Positions 21,087 through 33,700 of a DNA stretch of 64,000 bases are shown piece by piece. The notes beneath the pieces were generated by a model. It searched no databases and was not told where the DNA came from. It worked only from the letters and a program-made list of their open reading frames with translations. Both the position numbers and the translations under genes were made by a program. Within the stretch, counting starts at the first letter, position 1; each line of letters begins with the position of its first letter. The stretch is from Rhabditoides inermis (taxonomy: Eukaryota; Nematoda; Chromadorea; Rhabditida; Rhabditidae). The stretch is taken from positions 124,001-188,000 of the forward strand of contig CAWZYM010000308.1 in the NCBI GenBank assembly GCA_963966185.1. The letters are read 5' to 3'.

Positions 21087-22533
21087 CTAGTGAGAATCTG
21101 TCTCAACAGGCTTCTGGTGAGCACCAGTCGGCTTCTGGTGGGGCTCCAGGGTCTTCTTATCGGCAGGCTTATGGTGAGCACCAGTCGACTTCTTGTGGTT
21201 GTGGGGCTCCAGAGTCTTCTTATCGGCAGGCTTATGGTGAGCACCAGTCGGCCTCTGGTGGGGCTCCAAGGTCTTCTTATCGGCAGGCTTATGGTGAGCA
21301 CCAGTCGGCTTCTGATGGGGCTCCAGGGTCTTCTTATCGGCAGGCTTATGGTGAGCACCAGTCGGCTTCTGGTGGGGCTCCAGGGTCTTCTTATCGGCAG
21401 GCTTATGGTGAGCACCAGTCGGCTTCTGATGGGGCTCCAGGGTCTTCTTATCGGCAGGCTTTTGGTGAGCACCAGTCGGCTTATGGTGGGTCTCCAGGGT
21501 CTTCTTATCGGCAGGCTTATGGTGAGCACCAATCGGCTTATGGTGGGGCTTCAGGGTCTTTTTATCGGCAGGCTTATGGTGAGCACCAGTCGTCTTCTGG
21601 CAGGGCTCCAGGGTTTTCCTCTCGGCAGGCTTTTGGTGAGCACCAGTCGGCTTCTGATGGGGCTCCAGGGTCTTCTTCTCGACAGGCTCTTGGTGAGCAC
21701 CAGTCGGCTTCTGGTGGGTCTCCAAGGTCTTTTTCTCGGTAGACTTCTGGTGAGCACCAGTCGGCTTATGGTGGGGCTCCAGGGTCTTCTGCTCGGCAGG
21801 CTTTTGGTCAGCACCAGTCGGCTTCTGATGGGGCTCCAGGGACTTCTTCTCGGCAGGCTTCTGGTGAGCACCAGTCGGCTTATGGTGGGTCTCCAGGGTC
21901 TTCTTATCGGCAGGCTTATCGTGAGCATCAATCGGCTTATGGTGGGGCTTCAGGGTCTTCTTATCGGCAGGCTTATGGTGAGCACCAGTCGTCTTCTGGC
22001 GGGGCTCCAGGGTTTTCCTCTCGGCAGGCTTTTGGTGAGCACCAGTCGGCTTCTGATGGGGCTCCAGGGTCTTCTTCTCGACAGGCTCTTGGTGAGCACC
22101 AGTCGGCTTCTGGTGGGTCTCCAAGGTCTTTTTCTCGGTAGACTTCTGGTGAGCACCAGTCGGCTTATGGTGGGGCTCCAGGGTCTTCTGCTCGGCAGGC
22201 TTTTGGTCAGCACCAGTCGGCTTCTGATGGGGCTTCAGGGACTTCTTCTCGGCAGGCTTCTGGTGAGCACCAATCGTCTTCTGGTGGGGATACGGACGAA
22301 CCACCACCGCTTCTCGTTTCGGACGCAGCAGTTGCAATGTTACATTCTTGTTCACTGCAACAGTTGCATTCGCGTGCTCAGTCACAGTAGAGTTCTTGTG
22401 ATGCGACCGGTGCAACAACCCTGAAAACGATTGTTCGAATCTGCGTAGTGTTATTGGATCACTCACCGAAACTGGGCAATGAAACAGCTATCGCTGCGAT
22501 AGCAGAAAGGAGAAGGAGAAAGGAGAAATGCAT
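21087..22533 (-). CDS. secreted His/Lys/Pro-rich tandem-repeat protein
   Basis: Exon 1 (22533-22467) encodes a signal peptide (MHFSFLLLLSAIAAIAVS). A 46-base intron follows, then exon 2 (22420-21087), giving about 466 residues. After a short unique part with glycosylation sites (NST, NAT, NVT), the protein consists of about 21 copies of a 19-residue unit of the form HKPADKKTLEPHQKPTGAH, each 57 bases. A run of seven units is itself duplicated with a 399-base period. The unit is rich in His, Lys and Pro, so extracellular metal binding or a structural matrix role is possible; I know of no family. The opposite strand is also open for 456 codons, a consequence of the repeat. Confidence 0.8.
21100..22290. 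repeat. 57-base minisatellite with 399-base higher-order repeat
   Basis: About 21 in-frame units. The segment at about 21542-21900 recurs at 21941-22270, exactly seven units (399 bases) away, with only a few substitutions. Confidence 0.9.
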
Positions 22534-22570
22534 TGGAGCAGTTGGTGATTTTGGTAGTGACTAGAGAGTG

Positions 22571-22590
22571 TTTATAAACCATTTCTTATC
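22571..22590 (-). promoter_or_regulatory. promoter of the repeat protein gene
   Basis: A TATA-like TTTATAAA (22571-22578) and a GATAAG site (22585-22590, reverse strand) lie 40-60 bases upstream of the ATG. Confidence 0.4.
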
Positions 22591-22591
22591 G

Positions 22592-23130
22592 TCCTTGTGT
22601 CCGCTCAACAAATGTCGAACTTGTCATAACGCAAACATGTAGTAGTAAGCTATGTGCATACAATTGAACAAGTCAAGTGAGAGATGATATCATGCATGTT
22701 ACGCGTACGGGTGATAAAAAAAAATGCGGCTGCCAGTCAAAACGTTGTTCGTTGTTACCAAATTTTCTGATCATTCTCGAATAGTTCCCGATCACGGAAT
22801 GGCTTGCTTTGCCATTTCTTCAGAACACTTCGGCAAAAAGTAACAGAGGCTGAACAAGAGAGAAAGAAGAAACAGTAAATAAAAGAGGGATCGTGAAAGA
22901 AATGTAGTGCGCGGAAGCTTGGTGCATCCCATGGTTCGTCATAGGTATAGGTGCGTGTCAACTACTCTCCTTCATGTTGATTATTTTTTGTACTTTTTGT
23001 TTATTTTGCTTGTCGTTAAAAGTCGCTTTAGGGAGAAAGTATTTATTCAGTTCATAAAAGTGTCGTCGGTACACACACGCAACATGGATAACAATGTGCA
23101 ATGTGAGCAATACTCGTATTGGTAGGTAAG
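22592..23130. other. intergenic region
   Basis: Nothing identifiable. It separates the repeat-protein promoter from the 3' end of the P-glycoprotein. Confidence 0.5.
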
Positions 23131-23136
23131 AGTCGT

Positions 23137-23675
23137 CTAGGAGAGGTCCTGCTTCTGAATCAGGTCGAAGTACTTGCCTCTCATCTTCATGAGCTGCGAG
23201 TGTGTCCCACTCTCCTGCACCTTCCCGCCTGCTATGTACACTATGAGATCACTGTTCTGGATAGATGACAGCCGATGCGCGATCGTGACACAAGTGCGTC
23301 CCTGTCTGGCAGTGTCCAGCGCCTCCTGCACTGCTCGCTCAGACTCAGAATCCAGCGCCGACGTCGCCTCGTCAAGAAGAAGGATCTTCGGGTCGCGAAT
23401 CAGAGCTCTGCAAAGAAAAAGTGTTGGAAGGAGAGAGAGGGGAGAGAGAGAGAGAGGGGGAGAGAGAGATAAAGAGAGAGTCGGACTCACCGTGCAATGG
23501 CTATCCTCTGTTTCTGTCCACCCGACAACATACTGCCCTTCTCTCCCACTTCTGTATCGATTCCTGCTGGCAGATTCTTCAGGAAATTTGTAGCATTCGC
23601 CAGTCGGAGAGCCTCCATGATCTTTTCCAGAGGAACCTGAAATGGTCGGGATTATATCAGGGATGATCGGATGAA

Positions 23676-23722
<47 letters not shown>

Positions 23723-24117
23723 ACGGGAGACGCACTGCTTGCTTGTCGAGTCCGAACAGCACATTGTCCTTGATGGTTCCGACGAACAGTCGCGGCTCCT
23801 GTCCGACCAGTGCCATCTGCGTCCTCACATGCTCCAACGACAGATTCCGGATGTCCTGCCCGTCCAGACGCTGCAACAACATTATATTTCAATTAGCAGT
23901 CCACTGCGCGAAAACGCAAAAGCGCATGGCGCATAAGAGTTCGCACGATTCTTTTGTCTATGCGGCGAGGCGGTATTCCTATGACATTCACGACGTGTTC
24001 AATGTTTACTAACCAAGGTTCCTCCAGTGACATCGTAGAATCTCTCCAGCATTCCAATACAAGTCGACTTGCCGGAACCGGAAGGACCCACCTAGAATAG
24101 AGAGTTGGAAGAGAGAA

Positions 24118-24173
<56 letters not shown>

Positions 24174-26095
24174 GTGTGTGCTTACCAGGGCCACAGTCTG
24201 TCCCCTGAGAGCAGTCCAGTTGAGGCCTTTCATAATAGGCTGCAGAGCTCTCTGTGGATAGGAGAACTTGACATTCTCGAACATAATGTTTCCGCGAAGA
24301 GTCTGTAAGGAGTAAGGAACCATTTATATGAAAAAAACAACAACAAACAAACACTAACTCACCGGTCTGTCTCCCCTTGTGAGATCTCCAGTCATAGGCT
24401 TCCTGTCGATGATATTGAACAGCATTCCCGCTGCCGATTTCGCTTTCACAAATTCGGGAAAGAAAGACGCAGTGTTCATCACAGACACAGCGCCGAGGAG
24501 CATCGCGTTGATGGTTCTGTATTGATTGATATTGATTGGTTTAATCGATTGATCACCTGAACACGAAGTCTGCCCTCTTCTTTTCCTCGTGACAGATGTA
24601 TGTTCCGAGAGCGTAGCACAGACACATCATTAGATACGTGAACGCCTGTCATTGTACGTGTGTTTACTCACTCGTTCCCTGTGGATATACCTGCGAGAGG
24701 GAGAAGTTGATGGCTTCGATCCAAGCCTTCTTCAGTTCGTTGCGCTTCTGTCCATTCGAGGCCTGGATGAAGAAGAATATGTAACCGAGAGACGCATGCA
24801 AATGGAGTAGAATGGTTATTGCCTCACCTTTTCATACTTGGTATAAAAGTATTCGCATCGGGTGAGTAGCTGAATGGTTCTCACGTTCTCGATGATTTCA
24901 ATCGCCATCTTTCCAGCGTTGTCGTTCTTGATCAACTGGAACAGACAATAATACATTTTAGATTTGGAAACTATTGTATTTCAGTTTCACCAACCATACC
25001 TGCATGTTGAATCTGAGGATGATAACAGAGCATCCGAGCATCACCGAAGCAAGCAGAATGAGAGTGCACGTTCCGAGAAGTGCAACCTGCAACGCATTTG
25101 TTTGTATATATTTTTTAAAACAAACTTAAAAAAACTGTACGGCTCATTCATATGCAATTCACTTAAGTTTTATTGAAACGCCTCATACCTGCCAGCAGAA
25201 TCCGAATGCGATGGCGATATTAGCAGCGACGGAAGTGAGACCGTAGATCACCTGCAATACATTGCCAGTGTGCCATTACTTCTGACGAAATGGCACAGGT
25301 AAGAAATGAGTGTTACATACCTGCAGCATCCTCTCGTCCGTCACTGCTCTCACATTAGGCGCATCGGTAGCCAGCCGGGTGATCAACTTACCAGGAGCGT
25401 GGTGCGGGTTGTCGAAGTAGGAAGCGTCCTGGAAACAGCCAATCTCTCTCTCTCTCTCTCTCCCTCTTATACCTGATAGAGAATGTTGGAAAAGGCGGCG
25501 ATTCGGAATTTCATCATGAGTCTATTAGATGTGAGAGTGAAGAAATAGGTGGCAAATATTTGAGTGATCCAGCAGCCGACTGAAATAGATAGAACCAGAG
25601 TGATGAAAAGACAATGCGAGTGAGGCTGAGAATGAGAACGCACCTCCGACGGAGCAGAATATGATGAGACCCATGCACATGCGATGCATCATTCTATCAC
25701 CCCATGGAGTCATCTGGAACGCCTCGAACACGAAACTGAAAAGGATAAGAGGATTGGATAATGAGAATTTATGGAAAGAAAGTGCTTACCTGAGACACAA
25801 CCCTAATGCCGGCAGCTCCATCCCTCTCGCGATGGCGAATGCGTATCCCAGAATCATGGTACCATATGAGCCGCCCGCATTCTTCCAGATATCCAGTAGA
25901 CCGGCTGGATGAAAGAGTTAACGTAATTTTTGTATTTACTTTTTCACGACGGAGTTACACTAAATCGTTTTCATGACAGCTGTGACGTATTCTACCAACC
26001 TGTGACTTTTCCATCCCGCGCCATCACTCGGCCGACCTCTTCAGCGAAGGCAGCCGACTCGGCAGCTTGCCTGGATAGAGGGAGTTAGAGAGAGA

Positions 26096-26146
<51 letters not shown>

Positions 26147-27574
26147 GTACTCACTGTGCAGCACTGTGGCTGGCTATGCTGTCTGCCCGCACGAACGCGT
26201 CCCTCCCGCTTCGAATGGACTGTGTGATACTGGACTGTCTGCACAGACCGTCTCCCCCCACATCCACCTCATCCCAATCCCCCTCTTCCTCACCAGCTTC
26301 CGGCTTGAACTGTTGCGCCTGAAAAGATACGTGTTCATTTCGTATTGCAATACCGAATGTCAATACGCTTTGAAGTTTTGAACAAGTTAAAAAAATCACC
26401 CACCTTGACCAGGTCGTAGTACTTTCCGCCGAGGTCGACTAGTTCGTGGTGTGTTCCCATCTCAGCTATCTCTCCCTTCTCGAAGTACACTATCTTGTCC
26501 GCATTGCGAATCGTCGAGAGACGATGCGCGATCACGATCGTAGAGCGACCTGCAAAAGTGAATGAGTTTTTTTTTCAATGAGGATTAGAATATATTTAAT
26601 TTATGAAACAATTATGATACATTACAAATCCGATGTTTGCGAACCTGCAGAAGCGTTGTCGAGAGCAGACTGGACGATGCTCTCCGATTCCGCATCCAGA
26701 GCCGATGTAGCCTCATCCAGAAGAAGAATCTTCGGATCTCGGATCAGAGTTCTAAATTTATTCAATGCGAATTTTGAATAAAAAAGAGAATTTGTTAAAC
26801 TAGGTCGAATTCATTTTCTGTAAAATGGAAACTCACCTAGCAATAGCGACTCGCTGTTTCTGTCCACCCGACAGCTGCACTCCTCCATCTCCGATCAGAG
26901 TGTCGTATCCATGCGGCATCTTCACGATGAAATCGTGCGCATTCGCCATCTTGCAACACTTCTCCATCATCTCTCGAGTCGCTTCCGGGTTGCCCATGCG
27001 AAGGTTCTCCGCGATCGTCTGAAAAGTTAAAATATGATGGTGCTCGTAACTGTAGTGGAACTAGCTGATCGTGAGATTCAGATCAGTATGTAACAGAAGT
27101 GGAACGCAAACCTCGGTGAACAGGATGGGTTCCTGCTGGACGATGCCGACGACGGTGCGCAGCCAGTCGATGTTCACTTCCTGCACGCTGTGACCGTCGA
27201 TCGTCACCTGAACACCCGTACACTCATTCCTCCTGTGCTTTCTTCGACACGTTTCACTGAAGAGAGAACTGTTGTTTGGCATACTTCAATTTGATGTTAC
27301 TGGGACCCAAACCCATGCGTAGTAACATAACATATGAGGTTGAACTCGGAGGCGACATAATGCAATACCGGATAAACGTTGAATTGAATTGAATTGATAA
27401 CATATGAACTAAGAACTGACCGCTCCACTCTCGCACTCATACAGCCTGGTGAGAAGTCCGACGGAGGTGGACTTTCCACAGCCAGAGTGCCCCACCAGAG
27501 CCACTGTCTCTCCGGGGTTGATGGTGAGGTTGAGTCCGTTCAGGATCTGAAAGCATGAGTTATGATGTTAATCA

Positions 27575-27621
<47 letters not shown>

Positions 27622-29501
27622 CGGCGTACTTTAGCCTCGGGTCTGCTAGGATAGCGGAAGTGGATGTTCTTGAACTCGACTTTTCCCTTGATGTTACTGG
27701 GACGAGTGCCGGTTGTAGAGTAGGCATCGATAACAGGGGTCTGAAAAAAGGAAAAAAAGAGGGGAAGGGAGGGAGACAGAGGGAGAGAGATATGACATAC
27801 CCTGTCGATGATGTGGTAGATATGAGCAGCAGCCACCCTTGCATTGAGCAGTACCAGCATGTGTGGAGAGATGAGACCGAGGAAGTACGAAGCCAGAGGA
27901 ATCGCAAGAATGCACACCAGAACGTTGCCCGGCTATAAAGGACGTGAGTATACGACATTAAATAAAGTTCAACTTATCGTCACATACCTCTGATATCTCT
28001 TGGATTCGAAGCAAATGCGCTCCGAACAGCGCTCCGACTCCATTGAATGTGAAGAGCCAGAAGAAGAAGGCGCCACCGAGGATGCCCGACCAGATGCCCT
28101 TCTTCATTGCAAACACCTGGCCTGAGGCGAGTGCACTCCTGAAACAACGATAGATGATGTACTAGTAGACCATCAAGATGTGAAATCAAAAACCTGATCA
28201 AAACAACACACACCGGTACTTGTCGACCATCTCTTGTTGCCCGTTGAATGCCTGCACAGTGCGCACTCCCATAATAGCCTCCTCTGCGATCGCACCCGCG
28301 CGGCCCACACCTGCCATCTCCGCCTCCGTAGACTTGGTCATGATCTGAAGAAAGATCTCTCTCTCTCTCTCTCTCTCAAAAGTAGAAACTCACATTGGTG
28401 AGCAATGTCATGCATCCGAGCGTAGTGGGCACGACTCCGAGCATGATGAATGTGATGCGCCACTCGTACAGGAAGGAGACAAGGATGGCGAAGACGATCA
28501 TGGAGAATCCGCGGATGAGCAGCCCCAGCTTGTCCCCGATGCCCTCGCGAATACGCTCCATCTCACTCAAACACAACAGTCAGTACAAACTGTGGTGGAG
28601 ACAGATAGTAGAGAAGAGAGTGAGAGTGAGATACAGGAAGGCGGTGGGGACTAAAGCAAAGAGAACAGTAGAGAGTGTAGTAGTGGGAGGAAATGTCTAC
28701 GTACTCATTGAGTGCGGTGGATATGGCCCCCGCGTGGTGTTTGTCGAACCATCCGGCGTTCTGTCGAAGGACGGCCCGCACGTACTCGGCCCTGTTCCGA
28801 GCGATGATCTTCACACACACCCCTTGGAACGCCATGTACTGCAAAACGAGTTGATAATGACAAGACACTTTAGAAATTCATGTTTGTCATTCTGTTCATC
28901 GAACTTACTTGAAAGTAGTTGGAAATGACGAGGAATACTCCAATGCCGAGAAATATGAAGACGTGGTCGAAGGCAGTCTTGCGGAAGTGATTTGAGGTGA
29001 CGGGTACTGAAACGAGTAGATGACGTTAAAAATGCAATGATCGAAGACAAGTTGAATATGTTGATAATAAAGAACCCACCAGTCATGAAAATGTTGGCGA
29101 TCCTTCCAGAGATGAGACAGAGAACGGGTTTGGATGCTCCGGAAGCAATGGCACAAAGAACGGCCAGGAAAAGGAGAACCCTCTCCCTGCCCTCAGCATA
29201 GCGGAACTGTAGAAACATGAATATATGTAAGTAGAAAAAACAAATAAAATGATGAATGGAAGAATCACTCACTAGTCCGAATATGGACACGGGCTTGTAT
29301 TTCAATCGCACAGTTGCATTGCTTCTGCAGAGTAGAAGGTTGAGAAAGTAGGTGAATCCAGACGGTGTGTATACAAACGACTCATTATCGTCAAGATCCT
29401 AAACATAATTTTGAATGTGCAAATTTTGTGATTGCGTTGCGACTCACAGTAAACTTTGGTAAATCTAGCGCAGTCGCTTTCTTGTGAGCGTCGCCGCCCA
29501 T
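23137..29501 (-). CDS. P-glycoprotein (ABCB-type full transporter), downstream copy
   Basis: About 30 short exons run from the ATG at 29501 to a stop at 23137, predicting roughly 1270 residues in a TMD-NBD-TMD-NBD layout. The N-terminus (exons 29501-29448 and about 29397-29273) leads into [16 protein letters not shown], the first membrane helix. NBD1 carries Walker [10 protein letters not shown] (about 27.48 kb), LSGGQKQR (about 26.87 kb), Walker [13 protein letters not shown] and the H-loop IAHRLST. NBD2 carries GPSGSGKST (about 24.08 kb), [25 protein letters not shown] and IAHRLSS. All catalytic motifs are intact, so an active ATP-driven exporter of lipophilic compounds at an apical membrane is expected. 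Many introns have (CT)n on the gene strand. It lies 1.25 kb downstream of a closely related copy in the same orientation. Confidence 0.93.
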
Positions 29502-30065
29502 GATTGCATGAAAAGAGGTTCGCCTCCAAGACTGAAATGTGCGTACTGTCAGTAAAAAATAGGAGTGTAGTGTGTAGTGTTGTAGAGGTTAAAATGGGAC
29601 GTGGAAGTGAGTCTCTTCCTTGCTTATATACTTCTGCCAGGCGGCAGGTTGTCTTGTTCACGAGTGGCAGGTGGTCCCGTTGATCTTTCACGCCCCTTGC
29701 TCCTGTGATCCTTCGCCTAAGAGACCACCAAGGTTAACTACTAATATGTAACAACTACATAAGCAAGCATCTCATACTCTACATTTACATATACCGTAGA
29801 GGAACACCGTATTGTTTTCGTACAGCTTGATATCATTATATTCACGTCTACAGTAGCAGACGGGCAGCCGTTTTTCGTGTTGACTTTTCGTATACAAATA
29901 GTGTAAGCACACGTTTGTTTGACAGTAGACGCGCTCTGCTCTCTCTCAGAACCGCGTGCTCTCTCGCTGTTTTCTGCATGTTCACACATCACATTTCACA
30001 GTACGCACTGATCCTGGCCAGCCATGCCGTTTCTCACCACTTCTTGGACCTCATTCACGTGAAAA

Positions 30066-30112
<47 letters not shown>

Positions 30113-30750
30113 GAGAGACAGAGACAGAGAGCGAGATCAGAAAATCAACCTGAAGAACTGACACGAGCACCAGGCAGGCAAACCACTAACATCTAACATC
30201 ACACACATATTCCTGGGGTGATTCGGCTACACTGTATCTACCAGGAAGCCGGTATATAGCCCGCGCCAGATAGATCGTTTTCGAGTTTTTGCTCGAAATA
30301 CGGATGCCATGTCTCTCTTGTATTGTAAGTATTTGTTTTTTTCCTGATTCACCCCACAGCGCGCGAATTATTCGAGAATATACATTAAAGCCAGTCAACT
30401 GACACTCGTTTAGCAAGTTTAGCATCTTCATAAGCAGTGAATCACTCGCTCATTCTATCACCTCTTCTTTTCATCCTATCACTTTCATAGATCGTTATTG
30501 TCACCGGTACGTTATTGGTTTCCCTTTTTAACAACAAAAACACGAGAATGATTGAATTCTGTTTATTTCTGATATAGTACACACAGTTTCATATCATAAA
30601 TCATAACGGCACATATAGAAATCTCTCTGGTATTTACACATCTTGCAGCGTTTCGAAAAACGAACGCGAGTACCCTGGTTGTGCGCAAAATGCAGTGGAA
30701 TCATGGACAAGGTTGTTCGGCGAGGGGCTCCCCTCGAGAGGAGAGAGGGC
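29502..30750. other. intergenic spacer between the two P-glycoproteins
   Basis: It contains a TATA-like GTATATAAGC (29623-29632 on the gene strand), a (GA)n tract at 30068-30120, and a segment at about 30245-30415 related to the repeat at 42960-43140. No gene is visible. The length and the TATA element argue against an operon. Confidence 0.5.
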
Positions 30751-33700
30751 TCAGGCGGCGAGGTCCTGCTTCTTGATGAGGTCGTAGTACTTGCCCTTCA
30801 TCCGCATCAGCTCCGAGTGGCTGCCCTGCTCCTGCACGCAGCCGTTGGCGATGTACACGATCACATCGCTGTTCTGGATGGACGACAGCCGGTGGGCGAT
30901 GGTGACACACGTCCTGCCCTGTCTGGCAGCGTCCAACGCCTCCTGCACTGCACGCTCAGACTCAGAATCCAGCGCCGACGTCGCCTCGTCCAGCAGAAGC
31001 ACCTTCGGGTCGCGGATAAGAGCGCTGCAATGTTGAGAGTGACGGATGGAACGCCAGATGCATAAGATATGACTCACCGCGCGATGGCAATTCTCTGTTT
31101 CTGTCCGCCGGACAACTGTCCTCCCTTCTCTCCGACCTCAGTGTCCAGTCCCTGCGGCATCGCCTTCACGAAGTTCAGCGCGTTCGCCGTCTTCAGGGTA
31201 TCCAGGATCTTCTGCTCAGTCACCGAAGACTTATCCAAACCAAACAGGATGTTATCCTGAAAAGGCGCTCACATAAGGCTATTTATGATATAGGCATTTT
31301 TCCACGCACTCTTCCCAATAGGATATTGCTTACTCGCTTACCTTGATGGTACCGGAGAAGAGCCTTGGCTCCTGTCCCACAAGTGCCATCTGCGTGCGAA
31401 CGTGATTGAGAGACATCAACTTCAGATCCTTGCCGTCCAAACGCTAGAAAGTTGACGTTGTTCTTTGTTCACACCTTTTGTATTTGTTCACTTACCAGTG
31501 CTCCCCCAGTCGGATCGTAGAATCTCTCTAGCATACTGATACACGTCGACTTTCCGGATCCCGATGGACCCACCAGTGCAACTGTCTGACCGCTGAAATC
31601 AGGTACACTTGGGTACACAATCGATTGTTTGCGTCCACATTTAGATCGAACTACATCACTACATGTGTGCAAAACTTTGTTTGCGTTGGGTACATGCGTG
31701 CCAATAGCTACTTTTTTTCTCGCAAAGTGTAATTTAACTTTTTTTGGAGTACGCGTACCGAGTGATTGTGAAGTGGAGTCCCTTCATCACCGGTTGGTGA
31801 GGCCTCTGCGGGTAGGAGAAGTTGATGTTCTCGAACATCACATTGCCGCGCAGCGTCTGGAATGACTGGATGAGTTCGAGTAACCAAACACCACGCTCAC
31901 CATCCTCTCTCCCTGGTTAGCGTCTCCGGTCTTGGACTTTCTGTGAATCATGGAGAAGAGGAGACCAGCCGCAGTCCTCGCCTTGACGAACTCGGGGAAG
32001 TACGAGGCGCTGTTCATCACAGACACAGAACCGAGAAGCATCGCAATGATGCACCTGAACTCCATCATTGTATTATAATCATTCTGTGTTATTAAAAGTG
32101 ATAAGCTAGTCTTTATGTGCCACAACCGCCTCCCCTCTCCTCACGTCAGTGCCAACCACTCACCTGAAGGTCTTGTCCTGTGACTTCTTCTCATTGTGCA
32201 TGAGGTAGATACCGAGGGCGTATGTGACTGTCATCATGAAGTACAGGAACGACTGGGAGATGGTGAAGTTGGCCGCCTCGATCCACCCCTTCTTCAGCTC
32301 GTTCTTCTTCTGCCTTTCCGATGCCTCCTCGTATCTCTGGTTGAAGTAGGGGCACCTTGTCAGCAGCTGGATCGTCTTCACGTTCTCGAGGATCTCAATT
32401 GAGAGACGGCCGGCCTCGTCGTTCTTGATCAGGTCAATGTTCATCTTCTGAATGAGCAGCGCCAAACCGACCATGGCGACGGCGAGCATGATGTTCATGC
32501 CGGTTCCGAGAATGGCGACCGGCCAGCAGAAGCCGAATCCAATGGCAATGCAGCAGAGAATGGAGGTGAGACCGTAGATCACCTGCAGCATCCTTCCATC
32601 GATCACCGCCTTCACATTGGGTGCGTCTGCAGCAAGCCGGGTGATCAGCTTTCCGGGAGCATGTTGCGGGTTGTCGAAGTAGGAAGCGTCCTGGTAGAGA
32701 ATGTTTCGGAACGTCTGCACGCGGTACGTCATCGTCACGTTTTCCGACACCTCCGCGAAGAAGTACGACTGAAACAGATTGATGAGATTCTGATATACAC
32801 ATATACAAAGACTACTCACAGAAAGAATCTGGAATATCCAGGTTCCAACACCGACGGAGCAGTATATGATGAGCGCCATACAGAGGCGGTGCATCATCGC
32901 AGGGCCGAACTCGCCCCACGAAAATGCCTCAAAAACGTATCTGAAATAAAATGGTGAGGTTAGTGACTTTTGCTAAACAAGTGTATTGTTATACTCACCC
33001 GAAGATCATGGCTAGTGCGGGCAGCTCGAGACCACGGATGATGGCGCAGATGAGACCGAGTGCCATGAACGTGTAGTTGCCCTTGGCGTTCTTGAAGATG
33101 TCGAGGAAGCCGGCGTTGATCTGTCCGTCCTCCTCCATCACCCGCTTCACCTCCTCCGCGAACGCCTCGTCCTCGGCGCTGCTGCGAGCGACGCCGGCGC
33201 GGTTCGAGAACGAGTCATTGATGGAGACGCCTCTCTGGAATGCCTCGCGGCCACTCCTGTGGGAGGAGCGCAGGGTGCTGGTGCGGGACAGCTCGCTCGG
33301 CTCGTCCACCTCCTCCTCCAGACTGATCGATTCGTCGTCCTCCGGCTGGAACTGCTGCGCCTTCACCAGCTCGTAGTATCTTAAAGAAGCACGCATGAGA
33401 AAGTGCATGTAATGCGTTCACTCACTTTCCACCCATTCGCACCAGCTCGTCGTGGTTTCCCATCTCGGCGATCTGCCCTTTCTCGAAGTATACGATCTTG
33501 TCTGCGTTGCGAATGGTGGAGAGGCGATGGGCGATCACGATGGTGGACCGTCCCTTGGCTGCGTTGTCGAGTGCTGACTGCACAATCGACTCGGACTCGG
33601 CGTCCAGAGCCGACGTCGCCTCGTCAAGCAGAAGGATCTTCGGGTCGCGGACAAGAGTTCTGAAAATGTATTCTGTGGACACATCTCGCAATTAACATTA

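Noticed and set aside
21054..22424. 456-codon ORF on the + strand
   Set aside because: It is the antisense shadow of the 57-base repeat gene; the minus strand has the signal peptide and splice sites.
30643..31065. 140-codon + strand ORF
   Set aside because: It is antisense to the NBD2 exons of the upstream P-glycoprotein.
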